Shown here piece by piece: positions 9,101-18,512 of a DNA stretch of 24,516 nt. The number at the start of each line of letters is the position of its first letter. Positions within the stretch are counted from its first letter, which is position 1. The position numbers were made by a program, and so were the translations under genes. The notes beneath the pieces were generated by a model. It made no database searches. It worked only from the letters and a program-made list of their open reading frames with translations, and was not told the origin of the DNA. The DNA is from Byssochlamys sp. IMV 00236 (lineage: Eukaryota; Ascomycota; Eurotiomycetes; Eurotiales; Thermoascaceae): the NCBI GenBank assembly GCA_001931875.2, contig MSJH02000080.1, forward strand, positions 1-24,516, read 5' to 3'.

Positions 9101-12100
9101 TATCCAATGTTTTTGATAAATCCCTGATTCCCTTGGATATGCATGAGGCATCTGGCGAATCTCCACTGACCTATGCTGCTAGCAATGGAAACCTTGATGT
9201 TGTTCAGTCACTATTGGCACTGGGCGCCAACCCTAACTCTTGTAGCAATGGTATATCTCCTTTAATTACGGCTGTGAAAAGCAAGAAAGTCGAGATTGTT
9301 CAAGCATTGCTTGAAGCAGGAGCAGATGTAAGCTTTGTAAACGAAAACGGTGATACTGCCTTGCATGCTGCCGTGGAAACAGGAAAGCATCAGATTGTCA
9401 GGCTACTGCTCAATTATGGAGCAAACTGTGATGCTACCAACAAGTTTAATCGAACGCCACTTCATTATGCCGTAGAGAATACAAAGAGTCAAACGAACCG
9501 CTCTTTCCGTGTGGAAAAGCTTTTAATTCAGGCTGGTGCTAACCTGAACGCCATTGATAAATTTGGTAAGTTTTACAAAGAAATGCTATAGTTAGTCTCT
9601 GATTGAATCTATTCTTGCTCAGGACGCACTCCACTTCACTATGCCTTTGTTCAGCTCAATTTTATTCCTTTGAACGGCCATACTACTATTACATGGAAAA
9701 AGTTTAAGCAGTTGTGTGAAGCTATAAAATACGAAGAACGAAGGAAGAAATCATTACTCAAGTTTGCTGAAGAATATTTACTTGATTCTGAATCATATGC
9801 TGACTGCTGGTTAAAGGCTGCCAAAGAGAAGCAGCTAGAACTGGAAGATGCTGAAAAAGAAAAAGAGAAGAGAGAGAAAAATCCACAAGATTACTACTTT
9901 GTCGAGGAGGAAAAAGAGAGCCTGGAAGAATATAAGACCTGCCAATTTGAAGGTCTTGACTCCAATGCACAGTTTGATCCTATAGAAATAGTGAAATACT
10001 TTTCTAGCCATGAAGGCGTTGATTGCAACATCCGAGACGTATTTGGAAGAACGCCCCTTCACTATGCAGCTTGTGTAGGAGCTTTTAGCTGCACCACTTT
10101 ACTTCTTGGCAAAAACGTTGATATTAACGCTATTGATGACGATAAGGTACACTCATATATATAACATTAACAACGGTGAGCTAATATGCATTTTTTTTAT
10201 ATAGAACGCTGCTCTTCAATTAGCATTGAGAAACAATCATGTCGATTATGCTGTTATGCTATGTTCATCCGGAGCTTCTGCTAAAAGCAATATTACCCTA
10301 AAGGATGGTCAGGTCACGACTACATTTGGCTATAGTTTGTCTAAATCATTAATGAATATGGCTTATTTAATCATGGAAAGAGGTGTTACTTTGCTTGGTA
10401 AGCCATGTACAATCTTTTGGGTATCTTTGATTATTAACATTTAATTCACTATCTAGAATCTATAAAAGATGCCCTTATCAATGGTAATGTACATTATCTT
10501 TAGAAGCAATCATGTACTAAAGAACAGTCTAGGTAAATTTCATATGGTCGAGATATTTTTACAGTCTGCACCAAAAGAGGCACTTATGGAAGTTCTCGAG
10601 AGTGAAAATCAGAATCTATGGCATGTTATATCTAGCTTTAGTCCATTTGACAGGTAATTTGATATGAAATGTCATCTCTCGGACGAATTTGAACTGATTT
10701 TATAAAAACTCATAGTGAAATTTGGGAAGAATACTTGAAAGAAATAATTCAAATAATTGTTCCTTTAAATCTGAAGCTACTCCCGGATGTACACCAGCGA
10801 ACACCATTACACTATGCTGCAAAATATGGACAGGTCTATTTGTTCAATCATCTTTTACAGATGGAGAATAGACCACTCAATATCTTTGATGAGGACGGCA
10901 AGTCTGAACTTTATTATGCTGTAGAATCAAAAAGTTACACAATAGTTAAAGTAGGTTATTACTCATATAATGTAGAAAACAATCTAACCAATACATAATC
11001 AAAATCTTCAGGCTTTAATCGATGCAGGCGCCAAAATTGAGACTCAAAATGTACAAAAGAACGAATCCATGTTACTGAAAGCGGTTGCTACTAACCAAAC
11101 TGATATCGTTCGCCTTCTCTTGGATCATGGTGCTCCTACAGATGAAGACAGTCTTTACGGTCGCTCAAATGCGGTTATGGTAGCTTGTCAAAATGATAAT
11201 GTAGATATATTACAAATGCTTGTTCAAGCAAATGTTGATTTGGACAGGCCATCAGCAATTGAAAGGGATGCACTTGGAAAGAAGGTCAAAGTGTTGGTTC
11301 GTCCTGTTTTCATTGCATCTTGTAAAAGTGATGGAAAGATCTTCAAGGTCTGTTACAGTTATATCTTTCCTCTGATATTGAATTAATCCTTTTTATAGAT
11401 CTTATTAGGAGCCGGTGCAAATCCTAATGTTTATGGCCCTGACGAGTATCCTGAGTATGGAAGGTCTCTCTTTATGTACAATGTTGGTTTAAACAATGAT
11501 GAAAATCAAAAGGTAAGCTGCAGTGCTTGATGGTAGAGATAAGAGTAATTAAATGTTATATATAGATACTTCTTGATCATAATGTTGACTTAAACCTACC
11601 AGATCCAATTAGTGGACAGAGCATATTCTATCAATTCTTGTTTTCACAGCTTGGTGTATCAGTAGATTTTGACGGTCAATGCAAGAAATACTCTAAGCCA
11701 ATATGCAAGGAACCCATATTTGAAGCAATGATTAAAAGCTCCACTCCTCTTGTTTCTTATGTTGATAAGACAACCGGAATGACGCCTTTGGAAGCTGCTA
11801 TCCGTAAACACAATTATGTTATAGTTGAGGTAGAAAAAGTAGAAATAGGAACTATGAATTGCTAAAGCAACTTGTGTAGAAACTTTTGCAATTGATGGCT
11901 GATCCAAACGTGGAGAGCTCGCAAAATAACACAGACTATGATTATGCCTTCTTGCTAAATTTGCACAAAAAAAAGATTCCTTCCATTTTACATGCGATAT
12001 TACAAAATGACGTGAAGATGGTTATGCTCATCTGTGAACATTCAAAGATTTCTATTAATTGGTTATGGAAGGACGCTGATGGCCGTAACATGTTATCTTA

Positions 12101-14827
12101 TGTACTTGGAGGCTCAAGTGGTTTCTCATCTGAAAATGCCGACATGTTGGAATGCCTAAAGAAAGCTATGGGTGATGATGTATTCCGTAAAGCGCTTTGG
12201 ATGACGGATAGCCAAGGATATTCTCCAGTTAAGCTTGGATTCCTACGAACAAACCAGACTATACGTGAATCTCTATTAAATTTGGAACCCACTTGCGCCA
12301 ACTTTACTGAAACTGAAGAGGAAAATGATAGTGTTGAGGATCCTATGGAAATCGAGACTATATCTGTAGATCAAATAGAACAGGATGCTCAAATAGAAAG
12401 AGAGCTTCTTCAAAAAGAAAAGGATGCAAAGAAAAAGAAGCATGGTAAATCCAAAAGAACAGCGCCAGAGGTTGATCAATATTCAAATCTACAAGATGTC
12501 GGACATGTCATTTGTGATGAAAGCGGCAGATACTATGATGTTATGCTTTTGAAAGTAGAATTAGGTTATTGGGGTGACGCTGTTTGCACGTAAGTAAATA
12601 CATGTATGTTGTTGTATATATCAACTAACAGAGTCATGATAGCTTTTACAAGTTGAGCATAATCTACAACAGAATACTAGACCTTTACATCCTTTGGACT
12701 CGTTGGGGTGGCCTTGGTGAAGAAGGTCAATACCAAAGAACTCCATTCTTGACAGAGGAAGAAGCAGCTTGTGAATTCAAGTCTATCTTTAAGTCCAAAA
12801 CCTCAAATATCTGGGAAGATCGTTCCTCCTTTGTACCAAAGCCTGGAAAATATGAAATACTGAAAGAACCTCAGTACCCCAAAGATACTCTCCTTACTGA
12901 TTTCAACTTTATGTCATCATCTGTATCATCTGGGCTACCTGCTGGTATTTTGAGCATGATGAAACTTATTTGCAACTATGAATACCTTTCCCGAGTGTAT
13001 TCCGAAACGCAAATCGATATGCCACTTGGTCAAGTATCACAGAAACGAATTGATGAAGCTTTCCAAATCTTAAATGACGCTAAAGAAATAAACAAGAAAT
13101 ACCATGAAGCTAAAAGCCAGTACAGCGACCCTGTTATGGTAAAGAAATCTAAACGTAAGTATAGAAAGCATATATAGAGTTAATGCAAGCTAACATCACT
13201 TCTATGTAGTGTATGCATTTCAATTGACCCAAAAGTGCTTGGAGTATTCTCGCATTATGCCTCATACAGGGCATCCTGGTACTCGTATCAAATCTTTATT
13301 GGACTTAGAGCAACCGAAAGCCTACGGCGCTTCTGGTTATGATGCGCAAGTTGCAAGGATGATGAATCTAAGCTATACTGGTTTTGCTGTTAATGTGGTC
13401 CTTGCCGCTAAGCATCGAATGAACGAGATAAATCCATTAGATTATGCTTATCATGCGTTGAACTGCTCGTTAAAGGAGATATCCTATAGTGCCACTGAAT
13501 ATAATATGGTTAATTCGTATATGCAATCGACGTGTCAAAGCCATGAGTTGGTCCATCTATTTGCTGTCAATCGACAAGAAGAACAAATTAGATATCGTCC
13601 ATATGAACAAGATTCCAACCGCATGCTACTATGGCATGGATCTAGGATTGGTAACTTTATGGGCATCTTGAAACAAGGCTTACGTGGCGCTCCTTTGACC
13701 GCCAAGGCAAATGTATGACATTTTTTTCAAACATTTTATAAGAGTATACTAACTTGCAAATTTTAGGGTGCAATGCTTGGAACCGGCGTGTACTTTGCTG
13801 ACACTTTTGGAAAATCGCTAGGTTACTGCACAGAATATTATAATTCATCAACGTCTTCTTACAGACTGATGCTCTTATGTGAAGTTGCGCTGGGTAGAAC
13901 TCAAATACACAGTCATTCAGCAACATCAGATCCAACTCAATATGATTCTGTCCAAGGAGTCGGTAAGCAGATACCTAACCCATTAAACGCAGTTTTTGAT
14001 AAGCACGGTGTAAGTTGTCGTGATGTTTTTTTTTTCCTCTGAATATCCCCTTAATATTATTCAATAGGTTCGTATCCCATTCGGGCCCTGTATTACCAAT
14101 GACCTTGCTAGCGTGCGGGAAGACGCTATAAAGCTTCATAACAACGAATTTATGGTCTTTGACGAAAGCAGAGTCAAGATTCGCTACTTACTTATTATCA
14201 AAGATAAATCAAGATGTTTCTTTTGCTCTAATGCTTTCAGCGACAATCAGATGAAGGCTATCAAAGACCATAAACACAAGAAATATATATTTTCTCAGTT
14301 TAACAGTTATGAAAAGGAGCTAATCAAGGCATATCTTTCACAGCAGGGATTAACTGTTCAGGATATCTTTGACAAGGGAATCGAAGAGTTTGTTCAAGAC
14401 AGACTATACAGTAAGTATTTACATGATAGAAATGATATGCCTGAAGCTAATCGGTGTTCATCATATTAAAAGAGAAAAAATGGGATATACCACTTGACTG
14501 TACTATGGACAGTAAAATATGCAACAACTGTGCAGAAAATGTACTAGCTATGATCCTTGAAAAATACATGACAACAGACGATTGTTCTATTGATATTCCT
14601 GGTAAGTTGAAGATATACATAAAACAAAATCAAGCTAACAATACTCCTAAGGTGCAATTCGTCAGAGACCTCAATGCAAATATGGTCGTAGCTGTGTTAT
14701 GCAACGAACAATCACTCATGCAAAGAAGTATCAGCACTGGCTTAAGGACCAGGAAATTGAAAAGACGACGCAAACAGAAAATGATACAGAAGAAGAAGTA
14801 GATGATGAAACTGATATTGAAGAATAA
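4715..14827 (+). CDS. Giant ankyrin-WGR-PARP protein with CHFR-like/PBZ C-terminus, 2924 aa, 25 exons
   Basis: Exons: 4715-4780, 4834-4968, 5025-5791, 5847-6171, 6225-7263, 7322-7818, 7873-8076, 8129-8273, 8332-8961, 9029-9565, 9623-10146, 10205-10397, 10457-10483, 10533-10653, 10716-10950, 11012-11347, 11399-11512, 11566-11829, 11880-12589, 12643-13154, 13210-13712, 13767-14009, 14068-14410, 14473-14601, 14652-14827. The exons sum to 8,775 nt with every phase joining. The enzyme should transfer ADP-ribose from NAD+ to proteins as poly(ADP-ribose), probably in the nucleus. Domains in order: basic N-terminus, about 30 ankyrin repeats (454-2070), WGR (2257-2363), regulatory domain (2374-2515), catalytic domain (2516-2757), CHFR-like Cys-rich region (2758-2866), PBZ finger (2872-2895), acidic tail. 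It has ankyrins like tankyrase but WGR instead of SAM, which recalls the nematode PARP PME-5. The start is the first ATG after the TATA box. Several small exons (27 nt for exon 13) rest on frame logic alone. Confidence 0.88.
6291..11930 (+). other. Ankyrin repeat array of the PARP (about 30 repeats)
   Basis: Many units carry the TPLHYAA and VV(K/R)LLL(S/D)xGA signatures, for example RTPLHYAACVGAF at about 10050 and TALHAAVETGKHQIVRLLL near 9355-9410. Clear runs lie at 6610-7110, 9140-9570 and 10790-11250; others between them are degenerate. A charged, Lys/Glu-rich insertion interrupts the array at about 9690-9960. Ankyrin arrays bind partner proteins; in tankyrases they choose the substrate, but no partner can be predicted here. 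Confidence 0.9.
12489..13300 (+). other. WGR and PARP regulatory domains
   Basis: The WGR domain runs from about residue 2257 (YYDVMLLKVELG) through FYKLSIIY to RWGGLGEEGQY; the namesake motif reads W-G-G at 2311-2313. The regulatory helical domain follows, with the diagnostic MPLGQVS near residues 2416-2422 and the (R/S)xMPH-type turn before the catalytic fold. In PARP1-3 the WGR senses DNA ends and the regulatory helices block NAD+ until activated. The linker between ankyrins and WGR (about 2180-2255) is acidic then Lys-rich. Confidence 0.88.
13310..14210 (+). other. PARP catalytic domain, H-Y-E triad intact
   Basis: His2603 (LLWHGSR, codon 13635-13637), Tyr2637 (GVYFAD) and Glu2736 (NNEFMVFD, codon 14146-14148) form the triad of polymerising PARPs. 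Other family blocks are GKSLGYC, CEVALG and the VQGVGKQIPNP loop. The Glu suggests poly- and not only mono-ADP-ribosylation, which is an inference from the family. Confidence 0.93.
14212..14737 (+). other. CHFR-like cysteine-rich region plus PBZ zinc finger
   Basis: Past the catalytic domain come Cys2759/Cys2762, a helical block with KAYLSQQGLTVQDIF (2796-2810), Cys2840/Cys2843, and after the final splice a PBZ finger: Cys2875, Cys2881, His2889, His2895 with spacing C-x5-C-x7-H-x5-H and the K-Y-G core. This order and spacing resemble the C-terminus of CHFR, where a similar GLT helix block and Cys pairs precede its PBZ. PBZ fingers bind poly(ADP-ribose). Splice sites 14602 (GTAAGT) and 14651 (CTAAG) with a GCTAAC branch site support the intron. 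Confidence 0.75.
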
Positions 14828-14871
14828 TAATTATCTATTCCTTATATGCTTTACCTTTCTTTTCCTTTTTA

Positions 14872-14893
14872 AATAAAATATTTATGTAATAAA
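14872..14893 (+). terminator. Probable polyadenylation signals of the PARP gene
   Basis: AATAAA occurs at 14872-14877 and 14888-14893, 45-65 bp after the PARP stop codon, after a pyrimidine-rich stretch. Confidence 0.5.
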
Positions 14894-15257
14894 CATATTG
14901 TTATTGATCAACAGATAGATGCTACAAATAGAATCATCTTGCGCTACGTGAGATTAAATTGAACAAAATAGGAAGCTACAAAATGTATACCTCCGATGAC
15001 CAGCACGCTCCTTCATGAACTGAATTATCTCCATCATCAAAAGTGTCCGCCTTCTCCGCCTCCTTTTCCTCCTCACTAGTATATCTTATATGATACAACA
15101 TTATTTCTTCAATGTTTACCCTTGATCTCATAAGAGGCTTTTTTAATCACCAATTCTTATATTATTATAACCGTGTGCTCATTTAAATAAAAGACCTACT
15201 GAAATATTTTGCGGGGACAACTCGATTTAGAAATTAACTATTCTATTGGTTTTCAAA
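14894..15257. other. Intergenic region, no gene recognised
   Basis: AT-rich spacer between the converging PARP gene and the zinc-finger pseudogene. On the minus strand at about 14985-15085 there is a short acidic open frame rich in GAG and GCG codons, which could be a leftover exon of the decayed gene upstream of it, but it has no start and no convincing splice sites. Confidence 0.5.
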
Positions 15258-16128
15258 TCAATAAATTTCTCCTCCAAGAATAAGAAGCGATTTGTCCCTG
15301 TCCACAAGGATAGCTTCTTCAAGAAGTGTTGCTGCAATTTTTGGCATTATAGGACACAAAGTCCAGCTCCAGTTTAACCACGATGCAGTTTTTTCGTCTA
15401 ATTCAAGATAATGGGATTTGGATAATAGATTTTTACAGTAACTGTCTAATATAATGTTGCGAATTGAAGTTGATGGTGGATCAGGTTGACTCTCTTTTTC
15501 ATCAACAAACTTTCTCTTCTTTGGCAAAGAAAAGACCAACGATGTTTGGTTTAACTCGATGATGGTATTGATGATCTTTTTGTTAGCTAGTAGGTTGCGT
15601 TCTTTGCCTTTTTGGTCAACAATTGCTATTGGATCAAGATCTCCCAATTTCGCGACTAGTAGCTTCTTTCCTTGTTCTTTTTCTGATTGATCCATTGCAT
15701 CGAACGCAGACAATACAGCTGTATGATGGTCGTGTCTAACATCGTCTTCTTTATTAGGAACAGTAGGCACCGCTGATACTGGAATCGACCTATTGGCCTT
15801 CAAAGTGACATCCAAACAATCATCCTGGACCACATTATCGTCGTCAGAATCAGCTTCAGTTTCTTCTTTATCATGACTGTCTTTGTCTCTTCAAAGTATC
15901 GGGAGTTTGGTAGTAGGCGCCATCACAACAGGGACAAGCAAAACCCCACTACCATTTCGAAAAATATTTGTTGACTTTATTGATAAAAAAAGAAAAAAAG
16001 TTACTCACCACCATTCAGCTCGACGTTGCTTTTTTGCTGTGGAGACGGTACTTGTGAAGATTGAACTTATATTTTGAAGAAAAAGGTTTGTCATAAATGG
16101 GACAAACAGCCTTTGCAGAAGAATCCAT
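15258..16128 (-). pseudogene. Decayed C2H2 zinc-finger protein gene
   Basis: On the minus strand, an ATG at 16128 opens a C2H2-like finger whose second Cys is replaced by Tyr (codon 16093-16095). It soon meets a stop; a run of six A (16030-16035) has one base too many for the frame that would continue into an exon ending at a GTGAGT donor (16008). After the intron (16008-15949) a second finger begins with FACPCC, but its first His position reads Gln (15883-15885), the exon phases do not match, and one base is missing near 15876 before the long open frame of about 200 codons (to 15258). That last frame is intact, with an acidic start and a KKRK nuclear-type patch (PKKRKFVDE), and has no other recognised domain. 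Several independent lesions argue for a true pseudogene, fairly recent, and against one sequencing error. Confidence 0.65.
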
Positions 16129-16557
16129 TGAATAAAAAACTAAAATTTCACAGATTGAAGAACGATTTCACAATATTACACTTAAGTGATCTTGGTTGTT
16201 GTAATCATTCTTTTCTTTATTTGTTCGAATTGTACAACGTAAAATAAAACACAGTAATAATCCTTTATCTTCTTGAGTGAAAATGGAAATAATAAAGAGA
16301 CAAACCGAGAAAAGCAGGGAGAAGAGGGAGGGAACAATCAAGATCACCTAAGTGATATTTTATAAATTCGTATACTACATCAGAGAATCACCTGTTTCAA
16401 TGTTCAGCCGGAAAAACAGATTTAAGCACCATTTGCCTTTTTTAGAGAATTCTTGCCGACAGACTGTTTATATAGCGAAAAGACTGATTTTTGTCTATAA
16501 AAAGAGAGAAAGAAAAGATATGCAGCACAATTGCTTTTCCTTTTCCTTTTTTTTTCC
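16129..16557 (+). promoter_or_regulatory. Promoter region of the first P450
   Basis: A TATA box (TATAAAAA, 16496-16503) lies 55 bp before the ATG, followed by a purine-rich then pyrimidine-rich leader. GTTCAGCCG at 16402-16410 is also present before the second P450 (20896-20904). No gene is seen in this stretch. Confidence 0.5.
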
Positions 16558-18269
16558 ATGAATTACGAAACTTTGGATATTATTCAAAAAAACCTAATAC
16601 ATTTGATTGAAAAATGGAAACCTTCAAGACAGTCAAATACACAATGGGTTGCCACACTGGGGCTGTCAGGAATCGCAACATATTTTTTATGCAAGACAGT
16701 TATCTATCGACTCTATATCCATCCTCTTAATAGAATCCCAGGTCCTCGCGTTGGATGGATACCATTCATGGGTAACTTTTTCAATATCATGAATACCGAC
16801 GTTGATCAGTCTCCTTTCATACGTTGGAAAGAACAGTACGGTGGTATATATAGTGTACATTTTGCATGGAACGAGCCTCGTTTGATCGTGTCTGATGAAA
16901 AATTACTCAAGCAAATCTTGACGACGCAACAATATGATTTTGAAAAACCTCCTTTTGTTTCCAAAGCTCTACGTCGCGTTGTAGGTAACGGAGTGTTGCT
17001 CGCTGAGGTAAATACATGTAGAAAAGAAGACACATGAGTCTTAATTATTATTTCACAGGGAGATGTACATAGTACCCAACGAAAGATGTTGAATCCTGCA
17101 TTCTCTGTACACGCTATTCGCTCCATGGTTCCTCTCATGGCTACTCCTGGTTATAAGCTCCGTGATCAATGGCTCAAAAAGATGACCGAGAGCAAGTCAG
17201 AGTATACTGAAATTGAAGTCTCCCTTGGGCTTTCACTTGCCACCTTGGACGTGATTGGTCTCACTGCTTTTGGACAGGACTTCAAGTCGGTTGAGAATTA
17301 TGGCACAGAAAGGCTGCACAAGATCAGCAAGGCGTATCTACAAATTTTCAATGACGACTCTTCCTGGTTGCAAATCTTACAATTTGTTTTTCCTTTTATA
17401 AAATATTTACCAACAAGGCGCTTATTCAACACAGTTAGGAGCTTAAGATGGCTGCATGAAGAAGCTGAGGCTCTTGTAGAAGCAGGCATTGAAAGAGCAA
17501 AGAAGGAAAAGGCATCTGGTACAAGTGATGGTCCCAAAGATTTACTGGCATTGATGGTAGACTTGATTGACGAAGGAACTGGAAAGGGATTTACAAAAGA
17601 AGGATTAAGAGAACAGTGCTTAACCTTTTTAGCTGCTGGGTAAGATATATATAAAAAGCATTTGTATAGAGCGTATATTAACTCATATTTCCTAGCCATG
17701 AAACAACAAGTAACACTTTAAGCTGGTGCCTTTGGTTACTTGCACAACATCAAGACGTTCAAGATAGATTAAGAGAAGAAGTGCGTGTGCTCTTCCAAGA
17801 TGAAAACTCATTTGATTATGAAACTATCAACTCTATCTCATACCTTGACTACGTGTGCCGTGAAACACTTCGTTTTATTCCTACTGTTCCTCGTACAAGT
17901 CGTGTCAATCGTGTACCTGTTACTCTTGGCGAATATACCATACCAAAAGGCACCGTAATCCATATAACGCCTATTTCTACGCATAGATCCAAGGAAATCT
18001 GGGGTGAAGATGCTGATAAATTCAACCCTTTACGATGGGAAAAACCGGATCACATTGGGAATGCATACCAATACATGCCCTTCTTGGCTGGTGCTCGTCA
18101 ATGCATCGGTAATAAATTTGCAATGTTAGAGATGAAGGTGCTCCTGTCTATTCTACTCCATCATATTCAATTCTTTGAAAAGCCAGGCTTCAAAGTGAGA
18201 AAGATACAAATGGTGACTACAAAGCCAGTTCCCAACATGACACTCTTTGCAAAGCCTGTTGTATCATAG
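16558..18269 (+). CDS. Cytochrome P450, copy 1, 534 aa, 3 exons
   Basis: Exons are 16558-17007, 17059-17639 and 17696-18269. It is a haem monooxygenase anchored to the ER membrane by a hydrophobic segment at about residues 28-50, followed by the proline hinge (IPGPR). Conserved motifs are present: oxygen-binding I-helix AAGHETTS (342-349), ExxR as ETLR (400-403), FNPLRW (453-458) and the haem loop FLAGARQCIG (473-482) with Cys480 as iron ligand. Length and motifs are those of a working enzyme. It resembles the CYP509-like P450s of Mucorales, but I cannot assign the family firmly and the substrate is unknown. A paralogue of the same length and intron positions lies 2.7 kb downstream. Confidence 0.93.
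17617..17956 (+). repeat. Near-identical tract shared with second P450 (copy A)
   Basis: This 340-bp segment, covering the end of exon 2, all of intron 2 and the start of exon 3, differs from 22056-22395 at only five bases by my count. The 56-bp intron is identical in both. Flanking exon sequence and intron 1 differ clearly more. Confidence 0.85.
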
Positions 18270-18512
18270 TTAACTTTTCCTCATTTTTATTAATAAAATA
18301 TGATATATAACTTTATTTAAGCGAGTAAGGATGGCTTTTGCACTATGATTTATCTTTTCATTATGTCTCTTGCTTTAATTATGACGCCTCATTAAATAGT
18401 AATCAGATAAAGAATAATGAATCAATACGCCTCCTTACACGTTTCTTTATATAATAAAAGGTTTATTGTAAAAGAGAATATTAAAAATACTTTAATGATT
18501 GTATAGATGAAA
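18270..18512. terminator. 3' region between P450 copy 1 and the convergent NDK-like gene
   Basis: AT-rich spacer of 243 bp. AATAAA at 18292-18297 is a likely polyadenylation signal for the P450. The minus-strand gene should end within the same spacer. No gene is seen. Confidence 0.5.

Noticed and set aside
12300..12480. Possible SAM domain as in tankyrases between the ankyrins and the PARP core
   Set aside because: The stretch is an acidic then Lys-rich linker followed by a clear WGR domain; no SAM pattern.
14985..15085. Acidic EEEKEAEKAD-type frame, minus strand
   Set aside because: Short, no ATG, no convincing splice sites linking it to the zinc-finger remnant; kept only as a comment on the intergenic region.
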